In this document: positions 1 to 6,534 of the stretch, piece after piece
Position numbering within the stretch: the stretch's first letter is position 1
How the letters are laid out: each line of letters opens with the position of its first letter
DNA from: Methanoregula sp.
GTDB lineage: Archaea > Halobacteriota > Methanomicrobia > Methanomicrobiales > Methanospirillaceae
Assembly (NCBI GenBank): GCA_023228295.1
Contig: JALOBP010000117.1
Location: forward strand, 1-7,566
Length of the DNA: 7,566 nucleotides
Reading direction: 5' to 3'
Position numbers and translations under genes: made by a program
The notes under the pieces: model-generated
Told to the model about the DNA's origin: nothing
The model's input: the letters and a program-made list of their open reading frames with translations, nothing else
The model's database searches: none

Positions 1-475
1 CATCGTCCCCGGCTGTGTCGTTTTCAATTGCCCCGACCATGGCCCGCGAACCGTCAGAAGACAGCGCAACGGAAGAGCCGAGCTGGTCCGCGATATTGCC
101 GCCGGTGAAGGTAGCGTTTGCGGCCGATGCGGAAGTGGTCCCGCTCCATCCCCCGGTCGGTTCGACAAAGAGATATGCGGCCCCGGCATCGACCCCGGCT
201 GTGTCGTCGTAACATGCCCCGACCATGGCCCGCGAACCGTCAGAAGACAGCTCAACGGAATAGCCGAACCAGTTATCGGCCGCGCCGCCGGTGAAGGTAG
301 CGTTTGCGGCCGATGCGGAAGTGGTCCCGCTCCATCCCCCGGTCGGCTCGACAAAGAGATACGCGGCCCCGACATTGCCCCCGGCAGTGTCGTTGTAAAT
401 TGCCCCGACCATGGCCCGCGAACCGTCAGAAGACAGCGCAACGGAATTGCCGAAATGGTCCCCGACATTGCCGCC
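1..475 (-). repeat. 186-bp tandem repeat coding for FG-GAP units
   Basis: The period is exactly 186 bp (62 codons). The same GACCATGGCC block starts at 35, 221 and 407, and the GCCGCCGGT block at 98, 284 and 470. In coding direction the units run 475-290, 289-104 and from 103 out of the window. Positions 98-160 and 284-346 are identical over more than 60 bp. Differences are concentrated in a few codon clusters (see findings). The array continues past the left edge, so the copy number is unknown. Confidence 0.93.
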
Positions 476-1297
476 GGTCATTGCGGCATCGGCCGATGAG
501 GTCGGGACAATGACCGGGTCGAACGTGACCGGGTAGGCGGCACCAGAATCGTCAGCGATCCAAAAAAGCGTTGCCCCGTCGGTTGCAAGCGATGCCGCGA
601 GCTCCCGGCCGGTCGCGTCAGTAACGTGCAGGCCGGTGTACGTGAAGAGGGCGCTGCCTGCCGCGTCGGTGACCGCGAGCGACTGGCCGGACCCGGGAAC
701 GAAGACGGCATTACCGGAGATCGCGAACCGGACCGTTACCGGCCCGGAACCGTCCGGCCGGCCTGCGAGGGTGAGGCCCTGCTCAACACCGCCGTCACCG
801 TTCAGGTACCATTCAGTAACGCCTGGCCGGATGATGTCCAGCTGCCGGCCGTCAGCCTCTGCGATCCCTCCTGTCGCAGGAATGAACGCGTCCTCCCGCC
901 CGACACCGTCCAGAGTAAGTCCGAATGAACCCGCCGTGCGCGAGAATTCAGCCGTGCCATTCTCCGACCAGAAGAAGACGGTTCCCGTCCCTGCGTTGCG
1001 GGCGAACCATCTACCGTCCGCCTCGTTGTACGAGAACGCATACAGTGTGTTACGGATCCGGGCCCTGAGCGCCGCTGCATCCGCGGGATCGAGTTTCTCA
1101 TCGATCTCTGCAAACGAATCGGTCGTGCCGGTGTCCGGCCGTGCATACCCCGTGCCCGGCACATCGGAGGCAACAGCCGGAACGCTGCTGCCGGGAGCGG
1201 AGAAGAACCCGGCAACCCCGCCAGCTGTCAGGTTCTCGATTGTCAGTACCGCTGCCGATGCCGGCACAGCGCATGCGGCCAGTGCAATGAGCAGCAT
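1..1297 (-). CDS. Secreted FG-GAP repeat (integrin-alpha-like beta-propeller) protein, 3' end beyond the window
   Basis: An open frame of 432 codons runs from ATG at 1297 to the left edge without a stop. Residues 1-16 form a hydrophobic, Ala-rich secretion signal ending in VPASA. Residues 17-265 are a beta-rich, charged N-terminal region with a WYLNGDGGVEQG segment near 163-174 and YPVTFDP near 255-261, a module I recall ahead of FG-GAP repeats in surface proteins. From about residue 268 come 62-residue repeats (FGNSVALSSDG, then MVGA, then GAAYLFVEP), matching FG-GAP type 2 blades of beta-propellers. At least two full units and part of a third are present. The product is probably exported and displayed or released, in adhesion or recognition; no ligand can be named. 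It lacks a basic n-region and a Shine-Dalgarno site at this ATG, so translation may begin upstream (GTG at 1378 or ATT at 1336, both in frame; TAA lies above). It seems monocistronic here, and family assignment is fairly secure. Confidence 0.8.
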   Translation of the reverse strand, partial: MLLIALAACAVPASAAVLTIENLTAGGVAGFFSAPGSSVPAVASDVPGTGYARPDTGTTDSFAEIDEKLDPADAAALRARIRNTLYAFSYNEADGRWFARNAGTGTVFFWSENGTAEFSRTAGSFGLTLDGVGREDAFIPATGGIAEADGRQLDIIRPGVTEWYLNGDGGVEQGLTLAGRPDGSGPVTVRFAISGNAVFVPGSGQSLAVTDAAGSALFTYTGLHVTDATGRELAASLATDGATLFWIADDSGAAYPVTFDPVIVPTSSADAAMTGGNVGDHFGNSVALSSDGSRAMVGAIYNDTAGGNVGAAYLFVEPTGGWSGTTSASAANATFTGGAADNWFGYSVELSSDGSRAMVGACYDDTAGVDAGAAYLFVEPTGGWSGTTSASAANATFTGGNIADQLGSSVALSSDGSRAMVGAIENDTAGDD

Positions 1298-1852
1298 GCA
1301 ACAATACAGTTGCCTAAATGGAATAGCTACAGTAATGGTATCGCCCTCGTGAAGTTTCCTAATCCTAGAATGTGGCACACTTTTTACAGGATACCCGCGT
1401 TTTTACCCATCCTGTCGTATTCATGGAACAAAAATCTGCCCGCACAGTTCCAGACTGAATTAATAAAATGTTAATTTTGCATTACATAAATCTGCTTAAA
1501 TTGTTTTACTTTAAGTTCCTGCTCATTAAATCCGGTATACCACGACTGTATGGTGCCGGGCGCATTTTTTATGTGAAACCTGCAGTCAGCCGGTATTACC
1601 CCGGGGTTGGTCGGATCGTTGCTCTTTTGTCCATTGTGCGGAGTGCAAATGATGGTGCGGGTTTTGGATGAGCGGGCAGATAAACGGATTCTGACGTCCA
1701 CAGGGTGAACCGGGGGTGGATGGCTTACGAATCATTCTGAATGAAAAAATCCAGAAATGGATCCGAAAATTTTTCCTGATTTTTTCCGGAATATTTGATA
1801 ATCTGTTGAATCCCATTCCGGACCCTCTTCATCCTATACTCTCCACAACCCG
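1298..1852. other. AT-rich intergenic region between the FG-GAP gene and the aminotransferase remnant
   Basis: No convincing gene is seen on either strand; short frames here have low-complexity, atypical translations. The stretch at about 1455-1530 is strongly AT-rich and contains TATA-like words on the minus strand (TTTTATTAAT near 1460-1470, ATTTATG near 1485-1490), so a promoter for the FG-GAP gene with a leader of 100 nt or more is plausible. Small inverted repeats occur: ACAGGAT at 1386-1392 with ATCCTGT at 1409-1415, CTTAAA at 1495-1500 with TTTAAG at 1510-1515, and TCCGGAAT at 1785-1792 with ATTCCGGA at 1815-1822. T-tracts at 1770-1786 could end plus-strand transcription. No tRNA signature was found. 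Confidence 0.5.
1340..1348 (-). promoter_or_regulatory. Candidate ribosome binding site pointing to an ATT start at 1336
   Basis: On the minus strand GAGGGCGAT resembles the archaeal Shine-Dalgarno consensus GGAGGTGAT. It stands 8 nt (counted from GAGG) ahead of an in-frame ATT at 1336-1334. Starting there adds 13 residues (ITVAIPFRQLYCC) before the methionine at 1297. That supplies the missing basic n-region of the signal peptide. ATT starts are rare, so this may also be an ATG changed by one base. Confidence 0.35.
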
Positions 1853-2218
1853 CAGCACGGTTGCAATGCATTATTCAGCCAGGTGACGACCTTTGCCATG
1901 TGGGGCGGGGTTACGGCGCTGAAGGGCGACCAGTCCTGCGTTGATGAGATGCGGCAGGAGTTCGACAGGCGGCGCAAGTACGTCATCGGCGAGCTCAGGG
2001 CAATGGGCTACGAGACCGCACCGGCAGACGGTGCGTTCTATGCGTTCGTGAAGGTTGCCGGTGATGATATGGAAGTCGCGTCACGGTGGCTCGACAAGGG
2101 CCATGTGGCAGCAACCCCGGGCAGTGCGTTTTATGCGCCGGGGTGGATCCGGCTTTCGTACGCGGCTTCGATGGAGAAGCTCCGCGAGGCGATGGGGCGG
2201 ATTAGATGGGTTGGGTAA
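1853..2218 (+). pseudogene. 5'-truncated class I/II PLP aminotransferase remnant (C-terminal third)
   Basis: The frame is open from 1802 (TAA at 1799-1801), but recognisable homology begins only near the QH codons at 1853. From there it matches the C-terminal domain of aspartate-aminotransferase-fold enzymes: the helix FSQVTTFAMWGGVTAL, the strand ADGAFYAFVKV, the PGSAFY turn, and WIRLSYAAS, whose Arg is the family's carboxylate-binding arginine. A complete enzyme has about 370-400 residues; only about 120 remain. The PLP-binding lysine and the cofactor domain are absent, so no transaminase activity is expected. GTG at 1883 could start a 111-residue peptide, but the GGTGA beside it simply encodes conserved residues. 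The segment shows no internal stops or frameshifts, so the truncation looks recent or the peptide is retained. The missing 5' part is not seen elsewhere in the window. Confidence 0.8.
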
Positions 2219-2314
2219 AGAAAGATTTTTCTCTGAAAAAAAATGCGTACAGATCGGTATCCCAATCCAGCTGAATTTTTCAATCGCGATAAAACGTTGT
2301 TAATTAGTGAACCT

Positions 2315-2338
2315 ATTGTAGGATATTTATCCTACAAT
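2315..2338. repeat. 24-bp palindrome (11-bp arms, 2-nt centre)
   Basis: ATTGTAGGATA and TATCCTACAAT are perfect reverse complements separated by TT. A single-stranded form would fold into a hairpin of at least ten pairs; as duplex it has the symmetry of a dimeric protein-binding site. It sits between the first two TTTTTCAATCGCGAT motifs. There is no start codon just downstream that would make it an obvious operator. Confidence 0.7.
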
Positions 2339-2466
2339 TCGGGTGTACAACCTACTATTTTTCCCACTCTCCGGCATGAGTTGCCCGGCCGATCAATCGG
2401 ATCGCGATTGAAAAATTTCAGGCAGGGCCGGAGGGTCGATTGAAATTTTTTAACAGGGTCTGACCG

Positions 2467-2498
2467 GAAAGAAAAAAGATTGAGCCGGGCCTGCCCGG
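2467..2498 (-). terminator. Hairpin plus T-tract downstream of the methyltransferase
   Basis: On the minus strand CCGGGC and GCCCGG (2498-2485) form a short GC stem, followed after 7 nt by a T-rich run (CTTTTTTCTTT). It lies about 105 nt beyond the methyltransferase stop. T-tracts suffice for archaeal termination, so the hairpin may be incidental. Confidence 0.4.
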
Positions 2499-2603
2499 AT
2501 TGCGATCGGTTTTCCATCGCGATCCCATGGGTGAAAAAGTTCTCACAGCATCCACGGTTATGTTTGATGCAGAACCGGATCCCGCCCTGCACTCACACCC
2601 CGC

Positions 2604-3455
2604 TCATCGCTTTTTCTTCCACCGGATATGCGCAAGCGTAGAATCCCCGGCAATAACCACCTCATCCCCCTCCCGGCGGATCTTCGGTGAAATATACTCA
2701 TCCACGATCCTCTCCTGCTCCGGTGTCTTTGCCCCAAACCGCTTCCGGAAGAACGCGAGCATCTCGTCCCGGTTCCCGAACCGGTACTCCTTTGCCATCG
2801 GCAACATCGTCACATCCGGGTAGATCCCCATCTGGTACAGGACGCCGAACAGGCAGTCAGCCTTGGGCCCCGGGTGGTATGGCCGGCCGTGCAGTTGCTC
2901 CCAGAGGTCGGCATCCATCCGCTCCCAGAATGCCATGTCTGCGAACCAGAAGAGGTGGACGGATCCCGACGACACCGTGTCCATCTTCTGTAACGCCTCG
3001 CGGATGTCATGCATGGTTAAGGAGAGCGAGGCGACAACGATATCGTACGGGCCGGCAAGGTCGCGTTCAAGATCAACGTCCTCCCACATTTTCTGCACGC
3101 AGGTGATGTTTTTGATCCCTTCGCGTTCCGCATGTTTCCTGAGGACCCCGACCATCCCGGCACCAGGTTCCACGGCAGTAACCTCGCGGACTAGGGGGGC
3201 GAGGGGAAGGGCAAGAGTTCCCGGCCCGGCCCCGATGTCCAGCACCCGGGATTCCGGCGTTATATCGAGTGCTGCGATGGTCATCCTCACCCGGTCATCG
3301 TACTGGCTCTTTGCGTTTTTGTCATAGCGCTCCGCATTCTCTTTCTTATCCCAGTTATGGGTGGAGTCGTCGGTGACCTTTGAGGACTCGTGCAGCTCCT
3401 GCCGCCGCTTCCAGATCGCGTTCCAGTCGGGATGGGGAACAGGTGCCTGGCTCAT
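2604..3455 (-). CDS. Class I SAM-dependent methyltransferase, substrate unknown
   Basis: The 283-residue product has the Rossmann-like methyltransferase fold. Motif I is VLDIGAGPGT at residues 71-80, which binds S-adenosylmethionine. The acidic residue ending strand 2 is Glu96 in EVTAVEPG, expected to contact the ribose hydroxyls. The strand-4 region is YDIVVASLSLTMHD at 137-150. Residues 1-60 form a Trp-rich helical cap (DWNAIWKRR, THNWDKKENAERYD). The C-terminal part (about 170-283) has aromatic-rich segments and an LAHIRWKKKR tail. There is no signal peptide or membrane segment, so it is cytosolic. The substrate cannot be deduced; corrinoid or small-molecule methylation would be a guess. 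No Shine-Dalgarno site precedes the ATG and the gap to the permease gene is 51 bp, so a separate leaderless transcript is plausible. Confidence 0.88.
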   Translation of the reverse strand: MSQAPVPHPDWNAIWKRRQELHESSKVTDDSTHNWDKKENAERYDKNAKSQYDDRVRMTIAALDITPESRVLDIGAGPGTLALPLAPLVREVTAVEPGAGMVGVLRKHAEREGIKNITCVQKMWEDVDLERDLAGPYDIVVASLSLTMHDIREALQKMDTVSSGSVHLFWFADMAFWERMDADLWEQLHGRPYHPGPKADCLFGVLYQMGIYPDVTMLPMAKEYRFGNRDEMLAFFRKRFGAKTPEQERIVDEYISPKIRREGDEVVIAGDSTLAHIRWKKKR

Positions 3456-3477
3456 AGCATACGGTATGGGCGTGACC

Positions 3478-3500
3478 GGTAAAAAAGGTTCACAAAAAGG
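3478..3500 (-). terminator. Double T-tract after the ABC operon, possibly also the methyltransferase promoter
   Basis: Read on the minus strand, the 51-bp gap after the permease stop contains T5 (3498-3494) and T6 (3486-3481), typical of archaeal termination. The second tract (TTTTTTA, 3486-3480) is centred about 27 nt ahead of the methyltransferase ATG. That is the TATA-box distance for a leaderless transcript, so the same bases may serve both roles. No better TATA word lies in the gap. Confidence 0.4.
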
Positions 3501-3506
3501 AGGGGA

Positions 3507-4685
3507 TCATTCGTGCCTTAGCGCGTCGATAGGATTCATGTTCGCCGCCTTCCACGCCGGGTAGATCCCGCAGGCAAGGCAGACCACGATTCCAAATGTG
3601 ACACCTTCCGCAATGGAGATTGCATTCGGGATGGTGAACAGGTAATTGGTCGAATTGAACATGTAGATGTTGATAACATATCCCCCAAGAAGGCTCATGA
3701 CGCCCCCGATGGCGCTTCCGATAACGCCGATGATGACAGCTTCGTACACGAACATGCTCATCACCTCCTTTTTCTGGGTCCCGATACTCCTCATGATACC
3801 GATCTCCTTGATCCGCTCGCTGACCGACATCATCATGATATTGAAGATCGAGAACCCGGCGACGATCATCGATATCCCGCCGATAGCGACAACAAATGTC
3901 GTAACCTGGCCTACCATATCGTTGATTGCGCCAAGGACCACCTTGCTGTCCATTGCCATGACAACCTTGTCTCTCTTGTTCATCTGCTTCTCGATGAGGG
4001 ACGTAAGCGCCGCGCTGTCCTGGCCCTGTTTCACCTTGACGACGACATTGTCGTAGTCATTCCGGTCGTAGGTATTTTCAAACCAGCTCTGGGTGACAAC
4101 AACGGCATTGTCCGTGCTGATATCAAAGCTCATCCCGCGCTGTTTGATGATGCCGGTGACGCGGAGTGTCCCCCGCGAGCCGTCAGAACCGATGGAAATC
4201 CGGGACCCGACCTTGATGTTGTTATCCTTGGCAAATGTCGATCCCACCATACACCCGGAATTGGCATTGTTGTTGCTGCCGGATTCCAGTTCGAAGTGGA
4301 GGTCCGGGATATATTGCGGGTCGACACCGTAAACGGAGGCGATGATATCGTCGCCACCCACGCCGATTTTCATGCGCTCCGATGTCGATTGTACCGGAAT
4401 TGCCACGTTGGGAGCGACGACACGTTTGATCTGCTGGAACTGCTGGTCCGTGATCTTGAGGTTCGCGGTACTTCCCCCGCCCATTCCCGTGCTCCCGAAA
4501 TACGGGTATACGACGACGCTGTCCCCGACAGATGAGATGGTCTCGGAAACCATGGCTACCATGGCGTTGCCGAGAATACCCATCGATACGATTGCAACGA
4601 CCCCGATCACGATGCCGAGCATGGCGAGGGCTGAGCGCAGGAAGTGAACCCTGATATTGCGCTTAGCGATCTCCCAGAAGATCAT
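3507..4685 (-). CDS. MacB/FtsX-family ABC transporter permease
   Basis: The 392-residue protein has the MacB permease layout: a cytoplasmic N-terminal amphipathic stretch, a first membrane helix at about 15-38, a large extracellular MacB core domain (about 45-255), then three C-terminal FtsX helices at about 262-286, 312-340 and 357-378. Hallmarks are NIMMMSVSERIKEIGIMRSIG at 282-302, the coupling region that meets the ATPase, and the ending YPAWKAANMNPIDALRHE. It should dimerise and pair with the ATPase encoded just upstream. In this superfamily ATP hydrolysis drives motion of the extracellular domain, often for lipoprotein, peptide or toxin export, rather than classic alternating access. 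The ATG overlaps the ATPase stop by 4 nt (ATGA), and a strong GGGAGG lies 8 nt upstream, so translation is coupled. It is the last gene of the operon. The cargo is unknown. Confidence 0.92.
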   Translation of the reverse strand: MIFWEIAKRNIRVHFLRSALAMLGIVIGVVAIVSMGILGNAMVAMVSETISSVGDSVVVYPYFGSTGMGGGSTANLKITDQQFQQIKRVVAPNVAIPVQSTSERMKIGVGGDDIIASVYGVDPQYIPDLHFELESGSNNNANSGCMVGSTFAKDNNIKVGSRISIGSDGSRGTLRVTGIIKQRGMSFDISTDNAVVVTQSWFENTYDRNDYDNVVVKVKQGQDSAALTSLIEKQMNKRDKVVMAMDSKVVLGAINDMVGQVTTFVVAIGGISMIVAGFSIFNIMMMSVSERIKEIGIMRSIGTQKKEVMSMFVYEAVIIGVIGSAIGGVMSLLGGYVINIYMFNSTNYLFTIPNAISIAEGVTFGIVVCLACGIYPAWKAANMNPIDALRHE

Positions 4686-5359
4686 GATACAATCCTCCCG
4701 TCAGCAATCCGGATTGTTCTCTGCGAGTACTCCGCGATATGGGGGTCATGGGTGACCATGATGATGGTCGTTCCTTTCCGGTTGAGATCAGTCATCAGGT
4801 CCATGATACCGGCGCCGGTTTTTGAATCGAGATTTCCGGTCGGCTCATCGCAGAGAAGAATATCAGGATTATTGATGAGCGCCCGGGCAACGGCCACCCG
4901 CTGCTGCTGGCCTCCGGAGAGTTCCGTTGGCGTGTGGGTGAAGAGTTTATCATCCAGCTGGACCGCTCTGAGTACCTCTTTTCCCCGCTCGGGATCCACG
5001 CCTTTGCCGGTCTTGAGCATCAGGGGAAACGTGACGTTCTCGATGATGTTCAGGAGCGGGAAGAGGTTGAAGTACTGGAAGATGAACCCGATCCGGTCCC
5101 TCCGCAGACTCGTGAGTTCGGTGTCGGACATTTCGTTGATGTGGATCCCGCCGATCGAGATATCCCCGGATGTCGGCATGTCAAGGCATCCCATCAGGTT
5201 CAGGAGCGTTGATTTCCCTGATCCTGAGGGTCCCATCACCGAGATGAACTCCCCCCGGTCAACCTGGAACGAGACGCCGTCCAGTGCTGTGACGTCGCCA
5301 GCAGGAAGCGGGTAGACCTTGACCACGTCGCGGAAGAGCATTACCGGCTGGTCATCCAT
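4682..5359 (-). CDS. MacB/LolD-type ABC transporter ATP-binding protein
   Basis: The chosen start gives 225 residues, the usual size for LolD/MacB-type ATPases. All nucleotide-binding motifs are intact: Walker A GPSGSGKS at 43-50, Q-loop Gln95, signature LSGGQ at 147-151, Walker B ILLCDEP at 167-173 with catalytic Glu172, D-loop NLDS at 176-179, and switch His204. It should bind two ATP as a dimer and power the permease encoded next. A longer frame starts at 5401, but that would overlap the preceding gene by 34 nt inside its C-terminal codons and add a tail (MVFLYQEEQEV) unusual for the family. ATG at 5359 is preferred because GGAAGTGA ends 8 nt upstream and the gap to the previous stop is then only 8 nt. 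The residue before the Walker B Asp is Cys170, a minor variation. Confidence 0.93.
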   Translation of the reverse strand: MDDQPVMLFRDVVKVYPLPAGDVTALDGVSFQVDRGEFISVMGPSGSGKSTLLNLMGCLDMPTSGDISIGGIHINEMSDTELTSLRRDRIGFIFQYFNLFPLLNIIENVTFPLMLKTGKGVDPERGKEVLRAVQLDDKLFTHTPTELSGGQQQRVAVARALINNPDILLCDEPTGNLDSKTGAGIMDLMTDLNRKGTTIIMVTHDPHIAEYSQRTIRIADGRIVS

Positions 5360-5367
5360 AGATGGCG

Positions 5368-5375
5368 TCACTTCC
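5368..5375 (-). promoter_or_regulatory. Ribosome binding site fixing the ATPase start
   Basis: GGAAGTGA on the minus strand includes the stop codon of the COG1361 gene (TGA, 5370-5368) and lies 8 nt ahead of ATG at 5359. It favours that start over the upstream ATG at 5401 and would couple translation of the two genes. Confidence 0.55.
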
Positions 5376-6534
5376 TGTTCTTCCTGATATAGAAATACCA
5401 TCCGCCGACAAATAATGCGACTATAATCAGCCCGGCGATGATCGGGACAAGCGGTGAGCCGTTGCTGGTCGTGGTGGCGAGCCTGCCGTCAGGAACGGTC
5501 ACGTCCTGGACTGAGGTATAGATGTTGCCATCGCTGTCCTTGAAGGAGATCTGGACCGGGACGCTGGAACTTTTCCCATCTGTGGTGAACGTGATCTCAA
5601 ATTGCCCGAAATCATCCGGTTTGAGTGCCCCGACAACATAGGTCTTGTAGGGATCTGCGGGGACAGCCGGTGAAAGTGACGTTACGGTCACGGTATTGGC
5701 CGTTTCCAGCCCGGCATTGTTCACGTCACCGGTTACATGGTACGTGGTCCCTACGGAGGTCACCAGAAGATTACTCATGACAGGTTCTGCCTGCTTCTTG
5801 TCAATCCCGAAGGTGATCGGGATATCCAAGGTAGTTGTGTGCGGGTTGTTGCCATTGTCGTAGGTAAGGAGCAGCGAAACGGTTGTCTCCTGATCCGGTG
5901 TTACGGAAAAGTTCACCGGAATCTTTGCCCCGGATGCGAGGTCTCCAATGAATGTTCTTGAGGGTGTAGTGGTTATTCCCGCTCCGGAGACTTCAAGAAT
6001 AACATTCCTCACATTGTTTTTCCTTGGATTGGCAACCTGTATGTAGATAGCCTTCTTCTTACCCTGGGAGAAGGCATCCGGCTTGTCGACAACGGTCAGT
6101 TCGAGGGGGGTGTTATCGATCTGAACCATAGCCCGCTGGTACAAGCCGTTTGCATCCCTGAAACTCAGGGAGAATGTCGGATAATATGTCCCATCCAGAG
6201 CATCGGCAGCAACAGAAAAGACGAATTTCTGGGTCTGGAGAGGGCCAATATTGGTCGTGCTGTCATAGGGCCTGCTAATAAGCCGGAGATCGTTATCCCC
6301 GAAGGAAGCGTGGTTGACGACAGAACTCTGGTTGCCGTTACCGTTTGTGACAGAGACGGTGACTGTCCCGATATCCCCGGTAAAGAACGACCCGGGATCA
6401 TACGTAACATCCGAGATATAGACCCTGCTTGCAGCTACGATCGATTCCGGTGTTGAGAATGCATTCACAACACCGCACATGATACCAATAGACAGACAGA
6501 GTAAAATTATGGTTAAAAAACCGTTAAACTTCAT
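5368..6534 (-). CDS. COG1361-type membrane-anchored surface protein with Ig-like/CARDB-like domains
   Basis: The 388-residue product begins with a signal peptide (MKFNGFLTIILLCLSIGIMC, then GVVNA and a likely cleavage before FST). The ectodomain, about 26-355, is Thr/Val/Asn-rich and predicted beta-sandwich, with recurring strands such as YISDVTYDPG, AIYIQVANPRKNNVRNVILEVSG and YHVTGDVNNAGLETANTVTVT. These resemble the CARDB/NEW3-like modules of archaeal COG1361 proteins. A single membrane helix (about 363-381, VPIIAGLIIVALFVGGWYFY) is followed by the basic tail IRKNRK, giving an outside-facing, C-terminally anchored topology. N-glycosylation sequons such as NQS and NGS are present. It directly precedes the ABC ATPase and permease, so it is probably their extracellular partner, in the position of MacA in bacterial systems, or a substrate receptor. 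Its ATG abuts the previous stop codon, with GGAG 8 nt upstream. Its biochemical role is unproven. Confidence 0.85.
   Translation of the reverse strand: MKFNGFLTIILLCLSIGIMCGVVNAFSTPESIVAASRVYISDVTYDPGSFFTGDIGTVTVSVTNGNGNQSSVVNHASFGDNDLRLISRPYDSTTNIGPLQTQKFVFSVAADALDGTYYPTFSLSFRDANGLYQRAMVQIDNTPLELTVVDKPDAFSQGKKKAIYIQVANPRKNNVRNVILEVSGAGITTTPSRTFIGDLASGAKIPVNFSVTPDQETTVSLLLTYDNGNNPHTTTLDIPITFGIDKKQAEPVMSNLLVTSVGTTYHVTGDVNNAGLETANTVTVTSLSPAVPADPYKTYVVGALKPDDFGQFEITFTTDGKSSSVPVQISFKDSDGNIYTSVQDVTVPDGRLATTTSNGSPLVPIIAGLIIVALFVGGWYFYIRKNRK

Larger units (their letters stand above)
2272..2523. repeat. Cluster of TTTTTCAATCGCGAT-type motifs in both orientations
   Basis: The motif TTTTTCAATCGCGAT appears at about 2276-2290 (plus) and, as its complement, at 2401-2415; with flanks the two form an imperfect inverted repeat of about 20 bp. 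TTTTCCATCGCGAT lies at 2510-2523 in plus orientation, with one mismatch over 14 bases. A degenerate minus-strand copy covers about 2437-2454. The 8-bp palindrome ATCGCGAT thus occurs at 2283-2290, 2401-2408 and 2516-2523. Spacing is irregular, which argues against a CRISPR array. The role is unknown. Confidence 0.65.
2219..2603. other. Convergent intergenic region rich in inverted repeats
   Basis: This gap separates the 3' end of the aminotransferase remnant (plus strand) from the 3' end of the methyltransferase (minus strand). No coding frame in it is convincing. It holds a 24-bp palindrome, several copies of a TTTTTCAATCGCGAT-like motif in both orientations and a hairpin plus T-tract terminator, described separately. 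T5 at 2225-2229 just after the remnant's stop could end plus-strand transcripts. Confidence 0.6.

Noticed and set aside
802..1304. Minus-strand closed frames at 802-1215 and 1098-1304
   Set aside because: They are out-of-frame readings of the same strand as the FG-GAP gene, with Arg-rich nonsensical composition.
636..1352. Plus-strand open frame of 238 codons antisense to the FG-GAP gene
   Set aside because: Its translation is Pro/Ser/Ala-rich with no domain, and the opposite strand carries a coherent signal peptide and repeat protein. GC-rich codon bias produces such antisense frames.
1540..1680. Possible tRNA or structured RNA in the GC-richer part of the 1298-1852 gap
   Set aside because: No T-loop consensus, acceptor stem or cloverleaf pairing could be assembled on either strand.
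2400..2500. Possible CRISPR array, because ATTGAAA resembles the end of archaeal CRISPR repeats
   Set aside because: Copies are degenerate, occur in both orientations and have irregular spacing of about 34 to 110 bp. No constant repeat-spacer period exists and no cas gene is nearby.
4644..5315. Plus-strand frame of 223 codons
   Set aside because: It lies opposite an ABC ATPase with every motif intact, so it is an antisense shadow. The same applies to plus-strand frames at 2863-3327, 3667-4056 and 6631-7179.
5360..5401. Longer N-terminus for the ABC ATPase starting at 5401
   Set aside because: It would overlap the end of the COG1361 gene by 34 nt and add a non-family tail, while the ATG at 5359 has a suitably spaced ribosome binding site.
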